This document shows, in pieces, positions 1-8,853 of a stretch of DNA of 64,000 nucleotides. The position numbers and the translations under genes were made by a program. Source of the DNA: Palsa-461 sp036844945 (GTDB taxonomy: Bacteria > Actinomycetota > Acidimicrobiia > Acidimicrobiales > RAAP-2); assembly GCA_036844945.1 (NCBI GenBank), contig DAIUEV010000005.1, forward strand, positions 1-64,000. Direction: 5' to 3'. The notes beneath the pieces are model-generated. The model saw only the letters and a program-made list of their open reading frames with translations, was not told the DNA's origin and made no database searches. Numbering within the stretch: position 1 is the stretch's first letter; every line of letters starts with the position of its first letter.

Positions 1-1356
1 TCGATCGAGCACAAGAACGCCGAGCTGCACCACCGGGCGCTGCACGACACGCTCACCGGGCTGCCCAACCGTGACCTCGTCATCGACATCGCGACCAGCA
101 TGCTCGAGCGGGCCGAGCACGACGACGCCCCGGTCTCCGCGTTCTTGATCGACCTCGACGGGTTCAACGCGGTCAACGACACCTACGGGCACCGGGTCGG
201 TGACGCGGTCCTCGAGGCGGTGGCCGAGCGCCTCCTCGGCGCGATCGGCCCGGCCGACTCGCTCGGCCGGCTGGCCGGTGACGAGTTCGTGATCGTGGCG
301 GTCGGCCCGTCCCTCGAGCGCGGCGTCGAGGTGCTGGCCGAGTGCCTGCTCACAGAGCTGTCCGCCCCCTTCGAGCTCAGTTCGGGCGTCGGCGAGGGCG
401 CGTACGTGCGCATCACCGGCTGCATCGGGGTCGCCATCGGCCACGGCCGTTCCGCCGAGGACCTGCTGCGCGACGCCGACACCGCCCTCAACGAGGCCAA
501 GGGGGCCGGGAGGCGCCGGTTCACCGTGTTCGAGCCGGCCATGCACACGGCCGCCCGCTCCCGGCTGGCGATGACCGGGGAGCTGCGGACGGCCATCGAG
601 GAGGACCAGTTCTTCCTCGCCTACCAGCCGGTGTTCCGCCTGGCCGACACCTGCCCCACCTCGGTCGAGGCGCTCCTTCGGTGGCGCCACCCGGTGCGCG
701 GGGTCGTCCCGCCACTCGAGTTCATCCCCGTCCTCGAGGAGACCGGGATGATCGCGGAGGTCGGCCGCGAGGTCCTGCGACTCGCCTGCCAGCAGGCCAA
801 GCAGTGGGAGCTGCGGGGCCTCCCCATCGGGATCTCGGTGAACGCCTCGGCCATCCAGCTCGAGTCCGAGCAGTTCTCCCGCGACGTGGACGAGGCCCTG
901 CGGGCGAGCGGCCTCGAGCCGGACCGGCTCACCATCGAGATCACCGAGAGCGCCCTCATGCGCGACGCCCACGGCACCGTTCGGCGGCTGGGCAACCTGA
1001 AGGCCCTCGGCATCAGCCTCGCCATCGACGACTTCGGGACCGGCTACTCGTCCCTCGCCTATCTGCGCCAGTTCCCGGTCGACATCTTGAAGATCGACCA
1101 GTCGTTCGTCGCCGCCATGACGACCTCGGCCGGCGGGATGGCCCTCGTGCGGACGATGCTCGAGCTCGCCCGCGCCCTCGGCCTCGACACCGTGGCCGAG
1201 GGGATCGAGGACCGCTCCGAGCTGCGCGCCCTCGAGATCGAGCACTGCCGGCACGGCCAGGGGTTCCTGCTCGCCCGGCCGCTCGATCCCGAGCAGATCG
1301 AGCTCTTCTTCGACAACGCCAGGCCCCGGGCGATCGAGGCGACCGTCCGCGCCTGA
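1..1356 (+). CDS. GGDEF-EAL cyclic-di-GMP signalling protein (5' end outside window)
   Basis: The reading frame is open from the first base, so the N-terminus lies upstream. The visible part begins with the conserved start of a GGDEF domain (HDTLTGLPNRDL). The signature loop reads AGDEF, a tolerated variant of GGDEF. A complete EAL domain follows: EALLRWRHP, the metal-binding stretch NASAIQLES, ITESALM, DDFGTGYSSLAYLR and KIDQSFV, ending with EGIED. Known of the family: GGDEF makes and EAL breaks cyclic-di-GMP. The EAL motifs look intact, so phosphodiesterase activity is likely; cyclase activity is possible. Sensor domains, if any, are outside the window. Confidence 0.93.
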   Translation, partial: SIEHKNAELHHRALHDTLTGLPNRDLVIDIATSMLERAEHDDAPVSAFLIDLDGFNAVNDTYGHRVGDAVLEAVAERLLGAIGPADSLGRLAGDEFVIVAVGPSLERGVEVLAECLLTELSAPFELSSGVGEGAYVRITGCIGVAIGHGRSAEDLLRDADTALNEAKGAGRRRFTVFEPAMHTAARSRLAMTGELRTAIEEDQFFLAYQPVFRLADTCPTSVEALLRWRHPVRGVVPPLEFIPVLEETGMIAEVGREVLRLACQQAKQWELRGLPIGISVNASAIQLESEQFSRDVDEALRASGLEPDRLTIEITESALMRDAHGTVRRLGNLKALGISLAIDDFGTGYSSLAYLRQFPVDILKIDQSFVAAMTTSAGGMALVRTMLELARALGLDTVAEGIEDRSELRALEIEHCRHGQGFLLARPLDPEQIELFFDNARPRAIEATVRA

Positions 1357-1409
1357 GCCGCCGAAGGGGCCGGGTCGGTCGGCCACAATCGGTCGGCCAC
1401 AATGATCGG

Positions 1410-2126
1410 ATGCTCCGAGCGGCCTGGGACGCCCACGCGCACGAGTGGATCGCGTGGGCCCGCACGCCCGGCCATGACAGCTACGACCGCTGGCACCGCG
1501 ACCTGTTCCTGCCGCTCGTGCCTCCGCCCGGCCGGTTGACCCTCGACCTCGGCTGCGGTGAGGGTCGCGTCGCCCGGGACCTCACCGCCCTCGGGCACCG
1601 GGTCGTCGGGCTCGACGGCTCGCCCACGATGGTGGCGGCCGCCCTGGCCCATCCGCAGCGGGGTGGTCCGGCGGTGGTGGCGGACGCGGCGGCGATGCCG
1701 CTGTGCTCCCGGTCGGCCGACTGCGCGGTGTCGTTCATGAGCCTCCAGGACGTGGACGCGTGGGAAGAGGCGGTCGCCGAGGCGGCCCGGGTGCTCCGGC
1801 CGGGCGGCACCCTCGTCGTGGCGATGACCCAGCCGCTCAACACCGCCGGCCGCTTCCTCCCGGCCGAGGTCGACGCCGCCCGGCCCTTCGTCATCGAGGG
1901 CTCCTGGTACGAACGACAGCGCTTCGACGACTTCGTCGAGCGCGACGGGCTCACCATGACCTTCAGCTACGAGCACCGCCCGCTCCAGGACTACGTCGAC
2001 GCCCTGGCCGACTCCGGGTTCGTCATCGAGCGGATCCGCGAGGTCGGCGAGCCGGACCCCGACGACAAGTGGCACCGCGTGCCGCTGTTCCTGCACCTGC
2101 GGGCGCGCCGCGAGCCGCCGCGGTGA
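1410..2126 (+). CDS. class I SAM-dependent methyltransferase
   Basis: A 238-residue protein with the Methyltransf_11 pattern: motif I LDLGCGEGRVARDL, the acidic residue at the end of strand 2 in VVGLDGSP, motif II VVADAAAMP and motif III LRPGGTLVVAM. The substrate cannot be read from sequence. The ATG start was chosen because it is the first in-frame ATG before the conserved WDAHAHEW region; the frame is open further upstream but has no better start. Its TGA overlaps the GTG of rlmN, so the two are probably co-transcribed. Whether it modifies RNA, as its neighbour does, is unknown. Confidence 0.85.
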   Translation: MLRAAWDAHAHEWIAWARTPGHDSYDRWHRDLFLPLVPPPGRLTLDLGCGEGRVARDLTALGHRVVGLDGSPTMVAAALAHPQRGGPAVVADAAAMPLCSRSADCAVSFMSLQDVDAWEEAVAEAARVLRPGGTLVVAMTQPLNTAGRFLPAEVDAARPFVIEGSWYERQRFDDFVERDGLTMTFSYEHRPLQDYVDALADSGFVIERIREVGEPDPDDKWHRVPLFLHLRARREPPR

Positions 2127-3121
2127 GCTCGCCCTTCGACCTCGACCGTGCCGAGGTCGCCGCGCTGCTCGCCGATCAGCCCCCCTACCGGGTCGAGCAG
2201 GTCTGGACGGCGCTCCACCGCCGGGCGGCGTGGCCGGCCGAGATGACCGAGCTGCCGAAGGCGCTGCGGGCCCGCCTGGCCGACCCGCTCGGCCCGGGGC
2301 TCACCCCGGTCGAGGTCCGCCTCGCCGACCGGGGCGAGACGGTGAAGTGGGCCTTCGAGGCGGCCAAAGGGGCGCGGATCGAGACGGTGCTCATGGCCTA
2401 TCCCGGCCGGGTCACGGTGTGCGTCTCCACCCAGGCCGGCTGTGCGATGGCCTGCCCGTTCTGCGCGACCGGCCAGGGCGGGTTCACCCGGCACCTGTCG
2501 AGCGGTGAGATCGTCGAGCAGGTGGTCTGGGCGATGCGGGAGCGCCCGGTCACCCACGTGGTCTTCATGGGGATGGGCGAGCCGCTGGCCAACTACGACC
2601 ACACCCTGGCGGCCCTGCACCGGCTCCATGACGAGATCGGACTGTCGGCGCGCCGGCTCACCGTCTCGACGGTCGGCATCGTGCCGGGGATCCGGCGGCT
2701 CGCCGCCGAGGGCCTCCCGGTCAACCTGGCCGTCTCGCTGCACGCCGCCAACGACGCGCGGCGCGACGAGCTCGTGCCCATCAACAAGCGCTATCCGCTC
2801 GGCGCGCTGGCCGAGGCGTGCGCCGACTACGTCGCGGCGACCGGGCGGCGCCTCTCGCTCGAGTGGGCGGTGATCGGCGGGGTGAACGACGCGACCGGCG
2901 ACGCCGACGAGCTCGCCGCGTTCGCGCGGCCGCTCGGCGCGCACGTGAACCTCATCCCGCTCAACGAGACGCCCGGCTACCGGGCCCCGGGCAAGCCCCG
3001 GGCCGCCGCCTTCCGGGCGCTGCTCACCGCCCGCGGCATCCGCGCGACGGTGCGAGTCACCCGGGGACAAGAGATCGCGGCGGCCTGCGGGCAGCTGGCC
3101 GGCGCGGTTCGCTCCCCCTAG
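2123..3121 (+). CDS. rlmN: dual-specificity 23S rRNA/tRNA adenine-C2 methyltransferase RlmN
   Basis: A radical-SAM enzyme of 332 residues, a normal length for RlmN. It methylates C2 of A2503 in 23S rRNA and A37 in some tRNAs. Visible marks: the radical-SAM cluster CxxxCxxC in AGCAMACPFCATGQ, the GEP-type motif in VFMGMGEPLANYD, SLHAANDARRDELVPINK, and the C-terminal ACGQL carrying the cysteine methylated during the reaction. The GTG start overlaps the upstream stop by 3 bases. Its TAG overlaps the stop of the convergent acyl-CoA dehydrogenase gene, leaving no space for a separate terminator. Confidence 0.95.
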   Translation: MSSPFDLDRAEVAALLADQPPYRVEQVWTALHRRAAWPAEMTELPKALRARLADPLGPGLTPVEVRLADRGETVKWAFEAAKGARIETVLMAYPGRVTVCVSTQAGCAMACPFCATGQGGFTRHLSSGEIVEQVVWAMRERPVTHVVFMGMGEPLANYDHTLAALHRLHDEIGLSARRLTVSTVGIVPGIRRLAAEGLPVNLAVSLHAANDARRDELVPINKRYPLGALAEACADYVAATGRRLSLEWAVIGGVNDATGDADELAAFARPLGAHVNLIPLNETPGYRAPGKPRAAAFRALLTARGIRATVRVTRGQEIAAACGQLAGAVRSP

Positions 3122-4326
3122 CTCCGGGGCACGTCCTTCCAGGCGATCTCCTTGTCGGCCCGGACGTCGCCCGGGAGCCCGAGGACGCGCTCGCCCAGGA
3201 TGTTCTTCATGACCTCGGAGGTCCCGCCCTCGATCGAGTTCGCCCGGGTGCGCAGGAACTGCTTGTGCACGTCGAGGCCGCCCATCCCGACGCCCGAGGG
3301 GCGGATCTTCGGATAGTCGTTCGAGTGCAGCATGCCCTCGGGCCCGAGCAGGTCGACCGAGAAGCTGGAGATCAACTTGTTCTGCTCGGCGAAGGCCAGC
3401 TTGGCCACCGAGCCCTCGGGGCCGGGCGTGCCCTTGCGGCGCAGGTCGGCCGCCCGCATGTTGGTGAGGCGGGTCGCCTCGCTCGCCACCCACAGCTGCA
3501 TGAGGCGGTCCCGCAGGGCGCGGGCGTGCGGCGAGGGGTTGTCACCCCAGCGCTCCTTGTAGAGGCGGACGGCGATGTCGATCGGGCCGGTGCCCCGGCG
3601 CGACACCCCGCCGCCGATCGAGACCCGCTCGTTCATCAGCGTGGTGATGGCGGTGCGCCAGCCCTCCCCCTCGCCCCCGAGCCGGTCGCCGTCGGGCACC
3701 CGGGCGTCCTCGAAGAACACCTCGTTGAACTCGGCCTCGCCGGTGATCTGGTGCAGCGGCCGGACGTCGACCCCGGGGCCGTGCATGTCGACGAGGAAGC
3801 AGGTGATCCCCTGGTGCTTGGGCACCTCGGGGTTGGTGCGGGCGAGCAGCAGGCCCTTGGAGGCCAGATGGGCCACGGTCGTCCAGACCTTCTGGCCGTT
3901 CACCACCCACTCGTCGCCGTCGCGCACCGCCCGGGTGGAGAGGCCGGCCACGTCGGAGCCCGAGCCCGGCTCGCTGAACAGCTGGCACCAGACCTCCTCA
4001 CCGGTGAAGAGCGGGCGCAGGTAGCGGGCCTTCTGCTCGGGGGTGCCGTGGGTGACGATGGTCGGGGCCACCATGCCGTAGCCGATGACGTTGCGCATGG
4101 CCGCCGACGGCGCCCCGGCCTCCTGCAGCCGGGCGCCCGCCCGGGTCTGCGCGGCGGGCGACAGGCCGAGGCCGCCCTCGCCCTCGGGGAAGTGCACCCA
4201 GGCGAGCCCCCGGTCGAACTGCTCCCCGAGGAAGGCGACGGGATCCGTCTCCTTCGGCGGGAGGTCGGCCAGCAGCTGGTCGACCAGGCCGTCGACCCGG
4301 TCCGTGTCGGTTTGCACGATCGTCAC
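3118..4326 (-). CDS. acyl-CoA dehydrogenase
   Basis: A 402-residue flavoprotein of the acyl-CoA dehydrogenase family, which puts a 2,3 double bond into acyl-CoA using FAD. It shows the FAD/substrate motif LFSEPGSGSDVAGL, the middle-domain VNGQKVWTT and the C-terminal SIEGGTSEVMKNIL, whose first Glu sits where the catalytic base lies in this family. I chose GTG at 4326 because GAGG lies about six bases upstream and the protein then has normal length; the frame is open far beyond, but only as antisense to neighbours. Chain-length or branched substrate specificity cannot be told. It may belong to fatty acid or steroid side-chain breakdown. Confidence 0.93.
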   Translation of the reverse strand: MTIVQTDTDRVDGLVDQLLADLPPKETDPVAFLGEQFDRGLAWVHFPEGEGGLGLSPAAQTRAGARLQEAGAPSAAMRNVIGYGMVAPTIVTHGTPEQKARYLRPLFTGEEVWCQLFSEPGSGSDVAGLSTRAVRDGDEWVVNGQKVWTTVAHLASKGLLLARTNPEVPKHQGITCFLVDMHGPGVDVRPLHQITGEAEFNEVFFEDARVPDGDRLGGEGEGWRTAITTLMNERVSIGGGVSRRGTGPIDIAVRLYKERWGDNPSPHARALRDRLMQLWVASEATRLTNMRAADLRRKGTPGPEGSVAKLAFAEQNKLISSFSVDLLGPEGMLHSNDYPKIRPSGVGMGGLDVHKQFLRTRANSIEGGTSEVMKNILGERVLGLPGDVRADKEIAWKDVPRS

Positions 4327-4368
4327 GCCAACCTCTTTTCTTGCTCCCCACACCCTACTCTCGGCCCC

Positions 4369-4815
4369 ATGAGCAGGGCATTGGGCGTGGGGCTGCTCGC
4401 CGGCGCGGTCGCCTTCTGTTGGTGGGAGGGCGGGCTCCACCAGGACCAGACCGCGGCCCATTGGAGCGTGCTCGCGGTCATCGGCGCGACGCTGCTCGCG
4501 ACCGTCCTCGCCGGTGCGGGCCGCCAGCCCGAGCCGGTCGGCCGCTGGGCGCGCGGCCCGTTCCCGCTGCGCCGCCACCTCGCCGAGGACCGGGCCGGCA
4601 CCCTCGGGGCCGCGCTCTGGGTGCTCGTCGTGGCAGCCGTCGTCGGCTGGGACCTGAACAGCTTCGTCCACCAGGCCCACGACCTGCCCACCCTCAGCTC
4701 GATCTTCGGGCACGTCACCTCGAGCCGGGCCGGGCGGGCCGGCCTCTTCGCGCTGTGGCTCGCGCTGGGCGCCACCCTGGCGCTCGGCTGGCGGCGGTCG
4801 CGGGGGCGCGCGTGA
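4369..4815 (+). CDS. hypothetical membrane protein
   Basis: A 148-residue protein with about four hydrophobic segments: residues roughly 4-22, 30-47, 83-98 and 125-142. A basic loop between the second and third contains GRWARGPFPLRR. I do not recognise a family. The ATG start is clear and lies 42 bases from the divergent acyl-CoA dehydrogenase start, so the two genes share a promoter region. The TGA overlaps the GTG of the next small membrane gene, suggesting the two products are made together. Confidence 0.7.
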   Translation: MSRALGVGLLAGAVAFCWWEGGLHQDQTAAHWSVLAVIGATLLATVLAGAGRQPEPVGRWARGPFPLRRHLAEDRAGTLGAALWVLVVAAVVGWDLNSFVHQAHDLPTLSSIFGHVTSSRAGRAGLFALWLALGATLALGWRRSRGRA

Positions 4816-5006
4816 GCGCCGGCGCGGTGGTCTGGGTCGTGCTCGGCGCCGCGGCCCTGCTCTGGGGCACGGTGTCGTCGGTGGGCCGCGAGCTGCCCGG
4901 GCCGATCGCGGCGCTCCGCTGGTTCGCCCGGTCCTGGCTCGGCCGGGCCCTCGCGCTATGCGCCTGGGGCGGGGCCGGCTGGCATCTGTTCTGCCAGCGC
5001 CCGTAG
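4812..5006 (+). CDS. small membrane protein
   Basis: A 64-residue protein with two predicted membrane segments, AVVWVVLGAAALLWGTVSSV and a C-terminal stretch ending GWHLFCQRP. Translation would be coupled to the preceding membrane gene through a GTGA overlap. It resembles small two-TM proteins common in actinobacteria, but I cannot name the family. The last 51 bases overlap the end of the convergent oxidoreductase gene. Confidence is moderate because it is short, but the frame, coupling and hydrophobicity fit a real gene. Confidence 0.6.
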   Translation: MSAGAVVWVVLGAAALLWGTVSSVGRELPGPIAALRWFARSWLGRALALCAWGGAGWHLFCQRP

Positions 5007-6344
5007 GGCGTCGAGCACCCCGCGGTGGAAGGTGGGGTAGGCGTAGATCATGCTCCGGAGCGACTCGACCGGCACCCGGGCGTGGACGGCGAGCGCCAGC
5101 ATCGAGAGCACCTCGCCCCCCGCCGGGCCGGCGGACGTCGCGCCGAGCAGCACCCCTGCCTCCGCGTCGGCCACCAGCTTGATGAGCCCGGCGTTGCCGG
5201 CCTTGTGGATCCAGCCCCGCGACGACTTCGACAGGTCGGCCACCCCGACGGCCACCGCGCCGTGCTCCTCGCGGGCCTTCGCCTCGGTCAGCCCGACCGA
5301 TCCGACCTCGGGATCGGTGAAGGTCACCCGGGGCAGGGCCCGGTAGTCGGCCGCCGGGCCCGGGCGGCCGAGGATGTCGTCGACCGCGATGGCGGCCTGG
5401 TACATCGAGACGTGGGTGAACGCGCCCACCCCGGTGACGTCCCCGATCGCCCACACCCCCTCGGCGGCCCGCATCCTCGAGTCGACCGGGATGGACCGAC
5501 CCGAGTCGTCGAGGCCGATCGCCCCGACCCCAAGACCGGCGAGGTCGGGGCGTCGGCCCGTCGCGACGAGGAGCCGATCGGTGGTCACCGACCCGACGCC
5601 GTCCACGGCGACCGCGAAGCCCTCGCCGTCGTGGCGGACCGAGGTGATCGTGGCTCCGGTGTGCACGGTCATCCCCTCGTCGCTGAGCGCGGTCGTGACG
5701 AGCTCGGAGGCCTCCGGCTCCTCGAGGGCCAACAGGCGGGGCGCGGTCTCGAGCGTGGTCACCGCTGAGCCGAAGCGCAGGAACACCTGGCCGAGCTCGA
5801 GGCCGATCGCCCCGCCGCCGATCACCACCAGGCTCGCCGGCACCGTCTCGGTCTCGATCGCCTCGCGGTTGGACCAGTAGGGGGTGCCGGCGAGCCCCTC
5901 GATCGGCGGGGCCCAGGCGCGGGTGCCGGGGTTGAGCAGGATCGCCCGGCCGGCCTCGAAGGTCTCGCCGCCGACCTCGACCCGATGCGGCCCGGTGAGC
6001 CGACCCCACCCGCGCACGAAGGTGACGCCCTTCTTGGTGAGCCGCTCCACCGCGACGGTGTCGTCCCAGGTGTCGGTGGCCTCCTCCCGGATCCGGCGGG
6101 CCACCGGGGCGAAGTCCGGGGTCACCTCGGCGTGGCCGGCCATGCCGTCGACCCGCCTCGCCTCGGTGAGGAGGTTGGCGGCCCGGATCATCATCTTGGA
6201 CGGGACGCAGCCCCAGTAGGGGCACTCGCCGCCCACCAACTCGGCGTCGATCCCGACCACCTCGAGGCCGGCCTCGGCCAGCCGGCCCGCCGCGTCCTCG
6301 CCGCCCGGGCCGAGCCCGACCACCACCACGTCGACCACGCGCAC
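4956..6344 (-). CDS. FAD-dependent pyridine nucleotide-disulfide oxidoreductase
   Basis: A 462-residue member of the class I disulfide reductases (lipoamide dehydrogenase, mercuric reductase). The N-terminal Rossmann motif VVVGLGPGGEDAA binds FAD and a second, VVIGGGAIGLELGQ, binds NAD(P)H. The redox-active disulfide is in GGECPYWGCVPSK. ATGRRPDLAGL and GVWAIGDVTG are standard FAD contacts. The C-terminal dimer domain has AYPTFHRGVLDAL, with the His-based dyad region where lipoamide dehydrogenases have HxHPTxxE; here Tyr-Pro-Thr-Phe-His replaces it. The substrate is unknown, and no 2-oxoacid dehydrogenase genes are nearby. The start is GTG (GTGCGCGTGGTC). Confidence 0.88.
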   Translation of the reverse strand: MRVVDVVVVGLGPGGEDAAGRLAEAGLEVVGIDAELVGGECPYWGCVPSKMMIRAANLLTEARRVDGMAGHAEVTPDFAPVARRIREEATDTWDDTVAVERLTKKGVTFVRGWGRLTGPHRVEVGGETFEAGRAILLNPGTRAWAPPIEGLAGTPYWSNREAIETETVPASLVVIGGGAIGLELGQVFLRFGSAVTTLETAPRLLALEEPEASELVTTALSDEGMTVHTGATITSVRHDGEGFAVAVDGVGSVTTDRLLVATGRRPDLAGLGVGAIGLDDSGRSIPVDSRMRAAEGVWAIGDVTGVGAFTHVSMYQAAIAVDDILGRPGPAADYRALPRVTFTDPEVGSVGLTEAKAREEHGAVAVGVADLSKSSRGWIHKAGNAGLIKLVADAEAGVLLGATSAGPAGGEVLSMLALAVHARVPVESLRSMIYAYPTFHRGVLDALRALAEQMPAGPAPGA

Positions 6345-6366
6345 CGGTCGAGCGTAGGTCAGGGGG

Positions 6367-7137
6367 TCAAGAGCGCAGCCAGGCCCGCAGGTCCTTGGCC
6401 CGGGCCCGCTCGTAGCGCTCGGCCCAGACCTGCCACCACGCGACCTCGGCGGCCCGGGCGCGCTCGAGCAGCTGGCCGGACACGAGATCCCAGCTCACCG
6501 TCGGGGTCCCGGCCGCGTGCCGGAGCCACCCCTGGGCGAGCGAGGCCTCCTGCAAGGCGTCGAGGGCCTCGCGCACCTCGCCCAGCGCGTCGGCCCACGC
6601 CACCCCCTCCTTGGCCAGCTCGGCCCCGTGGCGGACCCGGTCGACCCGGGTGGCCAGCCGGTGGAGGTCCTGGTCCCCGGGCTCGTCACCGACGGCCGCG
6701 ACGACCGCCTTCAACGACCGCCACTCCTTCTTCAGCACCTTGGCGAGGTCGTCGGGCGCCGCGCAGTGCCGGGACAGGTCCCGCACCATGCGCTCGTAGC
6801 GGGCCGAGTCGTAGAGGGCGACGAGCCGGCGGTGGGCCCGGGAACGCTCCCGGGCCAGCTCGGCCACGAGCTCGGCGCGGGCCTTCTCGTCTCGGTCGTC
6901 CACCGCCTGGCGTCCCACCCAGCACGCGAGCGCGTCGACATCGGCAACGTCGCCGATCGACTGCTCGACGGAGCGCAGCTCGCGGCGCAGCAGCCACACC
7001 CAGTCCGGGTCGAACTGGCCGGAGGCCAGGGCGAGCTGGGCCCGCACCCGCCGGATGGCCACCCGGGCCGGACGGGCCGCCCCGAGGTCCTCCTCGCGCA
7101 GCTTCTGCTCGAAGCGGGTGACCCCCTTGGACATCAT
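6367..7137 (-). CDS. CHAD domain protein
   Basis: A 256-residue, helix-rich, strongly charged protein matching the CHAD (conserved histidine alpha-helical) pattern: RVAIRRVRAQLAL near residue 25, LLRRELRSVEQSIGDVADVDAL, and later LHRLATRVDRVRHGAEL, where CHAD proteins usually have H-x-LRI-x-KRLRYA. CHAD domains bind polyphosphate. Several canonical histidines are missing here, so binding is uncertain. Two consecutive ATG codons (7137, 7134) could start it. An in-frame ATG at 7242 would overlap the upstream SDR gene and is less likely. It is probably the last gene of the SDR transcript. Confidence 0.72.
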   Translation of the reverse strand: MMSKGVTRFEQKLREEDLGAARPARVAIRRVRAQLALASGQFDPDWVWLLRRELRSVEQSIGDVADVDALACWVGRQAVDDRDEKARAELVAELARERSRAHRRLVALYDSARYERMVRDLSRHCAAPDDLAKVLKKEWRSLKAVVAAVGDEPGDQDLHRLATRVDRVRHGAELAKEGVAWADALGEVREALDALQEASLAQGWLRHAAGTPTVSWDLVSGQLLERARAAEVAWWQVWAERYERARAKDLRAWLRS

Positions 7138-7219
7138 GGCGATCCGGCCCCGCGCACCTCGCAGAGGGGTCGCGACGGGCGCCGTGCGCGCGTCATGTTG
7201 GTTGTCGGCGCCGCCCGCA

Positions 7220-7978
7220 TCAGAGGGTCGAGATGCCCCCATCGACCGGCAGGATGACGCCGGTGATGTAGGACGCAGCCCTCGAGGCGAGGAAGATGGC
7301 GGTGCCCGCCATGTCGTCGGGGCGGCCGATCCGGCGCATCGGCGCGGAGGCCGCGATCTGCTCGCCGAAGGTCCGCAGGGTCTCGGCCATCATCTTGGAC
7401 TCGAACGGGCCGGGCGCGATCGCGTTCACCGTGATCGTCGGGGAGAGCTTGCCGGCCAGGTGCCGCGTCAGCATGTGCACCGCCGCCTTGGAGGCGGAGT
7501 ACGAGTACGTCTCCAGCCGGGGCGGCCGGAGGCCGTCGATCGAGCCGACGTTGATCACCCGGGCGGGGTCCTCCGTTGTCGCCGCCGCCCGGAGCAGCGG
7601 GAGCAGGAAGCGGGTCATGTAGAAGACACCCTTCACGTTCACCGAGAGCGCCCGCTCCCAGGCCGCCTCGTTGAACTCCTCCAAGGGCATGGCCCAGGTC
7701 GCCCCGGCGTTGTTGACCAGGATGTCGAGCTTGTCCTCCTCGGCCGCGACCTGTTCGGCCAGGGCGCGGCAGCCCTCCTCGCTCGAGAGGTCGGCCGCCA
7801 AGGCGATGCACTCCCCGATCTTGGACAGCTCGGCGGCGGTCTCCTCGCTCTGGGCGTGCTTCCGGGCGGCGATGTAGACCTTCGCTCCCGCTTCGACGAA
7901 GCCCGTGGCGATCATCTTGCCGATCCCGCGCGATCCGCCGGTGACGAGGGCCGTCTTGTTCTCGATGGAGAAGAGCAC
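7220..7978 (-). CDS. short-chain dehydrogenase/reductase (SDR)
   Basis: A 252-residue classical SDR. Visible: the NAD(P) motif TGGSRGIG near the N-terminus, NNAG, the catalytic Ser in VINVGSIDG, and the YSASK motif with catalytic Tyr and Lys. The C-terminus ends YITGVILPVDGG, as in FabG-like enzymes. ARK after the second beta strand suggests NADP(H). The start is GTG. A second SDR lies just upstream on the same strand (45-base gap) and is clearly related, so the pair may come from gene duplication. The substrate is unknown. Confidence 0.9.
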   Translation of the reverse strand: MLFSIENKTALVTGGSRGIGKMIATGFVEAGAKVYIAARKHAQSEETAAELSKIGECIALAADLSSEEGCRALAEQVAAEEDKLDILVNNAGATWAMPLEEFNEAAWERALSVNVKGVFYMTRFLLPLLRAAATTEDPARVINVGSIDGLRPPRLETYSYSASKAAVHMLTRHLAGKLSPTITVNAIAPGPFESKMMAETLRTFGEQIAASAPMRRIGRPDDMAGTAIFLASRAASYITGVILPVDGGISTL

Positions 7979-8022
7979 GCCCCATCTTGGCAGGTGGCGG
8001 CGACGGCCCCCCCGGCCGGGGC

Positions 8023-8784
8023 TCAGGTGACCAGCAGGCCGCCGTCGACGGGCAGGAGGACGCCGGTGATGTAGGAGGCGGCGTCACTGGCGAGAAAGAC
8101 CACGGCCGCGGCGCACTCCTCGAGCTCGCCGGTCCGGCCGATCGGCACCCGCTCCAGCATGTGCTCGAGGTAGCCGGGCAGGTACTGGTCCGTCATCTCG
8201 GTCGGGAAGAACCCCGGCGCCACCGCGTTCACCCGGATGCCCTTTCTGCCGGTCCACTGTTGGGCGAGGTCGCGGGTGAGCCCGATGATCGCAGCCTTGG
8301 ACGCCGAATAGGCGGCCTGGGGCAGGTCGGCCGTGGTCGAGCCGAGCACGCTGCCGATGTTGACGATCGAGGACCCCGGAACCATCACCCGCGCACAGGC
8401 CTGAGCCATCCAGTACGAGCCGTAGAGGTTCACCTCGACCACCCGGCGGAACTCCTCGGGCGGTTCCCGGGTGGCCGGCACGGCCGAGCCGATCCCGGCG
8501 TTGTTGACGAGCACGTCGACCCGCCCGAACGCCTCGAGCGCCGCGGCCACCAGTGCCTCGCACTGCTCGGGTGAGGTCACGTCGGTCGCCACTGCGAGCG
8601 CCCGCCCCCCGGCCCGCTCGACCGCGGCCCGCGTCTCTTCGAGGCCCTCGGTGCGGCGGGCCCCGAGGACCACGTCGGCGCCGGCCTCGGCGAGCGCCAC
8701 CGCGAATGCGACGCCGAGCCCGGCCGACGCCCCGGTGACGATGGCCACCTTCCCGTCCAGTGTGAACCTGTCGGTGACCGGCAC
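8023..8784 (-). CDS. short-chain dehydrogenase/reductase (SDR)
   Basis: A classical SDR of about 253 residues: cofactor motif TGASAGLG, LGARRTE favouring NADP(H), NNAG, SIVNIGSVLG with the catalytic Ser, and the AYSASK active site. It ends YITGVLLPVDGG, as in its downstream neighbour. I chose GTG at 8784 because GGGGAGG lies seven bases upstream; an in-frame GTG at 8799 is the alternative. It is likely transcribed with the next SDR and the CHAD gene. The reaction is not predictable. Confidence 0.9.
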   Translation of the reverse strand: MPVTDRFTLDGKVAIVTGASAGLGVAFAVALAEAGADVVLGARRTEGLEETRAAVERAGGRALAVATDVTSPEQCEALVAAALEAFGRVDVLVNNAGIGSAVPATREPPEEFRRVVEVNLYGSYWMAQACARVMVPGSSIVNIGSVLGSTTADLPQAAYSASKAAIIGLTRDLAQQWTGRKGIRVNAVAPGFFPTEMTDQYLPGYLEHMLERVPIGRTGELEECAAAVVFLASDAASYITGVLLPVDGGLLVT

Positions 8785-8853
8785 CGCGCCTCCCCTCACC
8801 CCGGAGCGCCGACTGTACCGAGGCCGGAGGGCGCCGCCCTGACCGTGGGGCGG

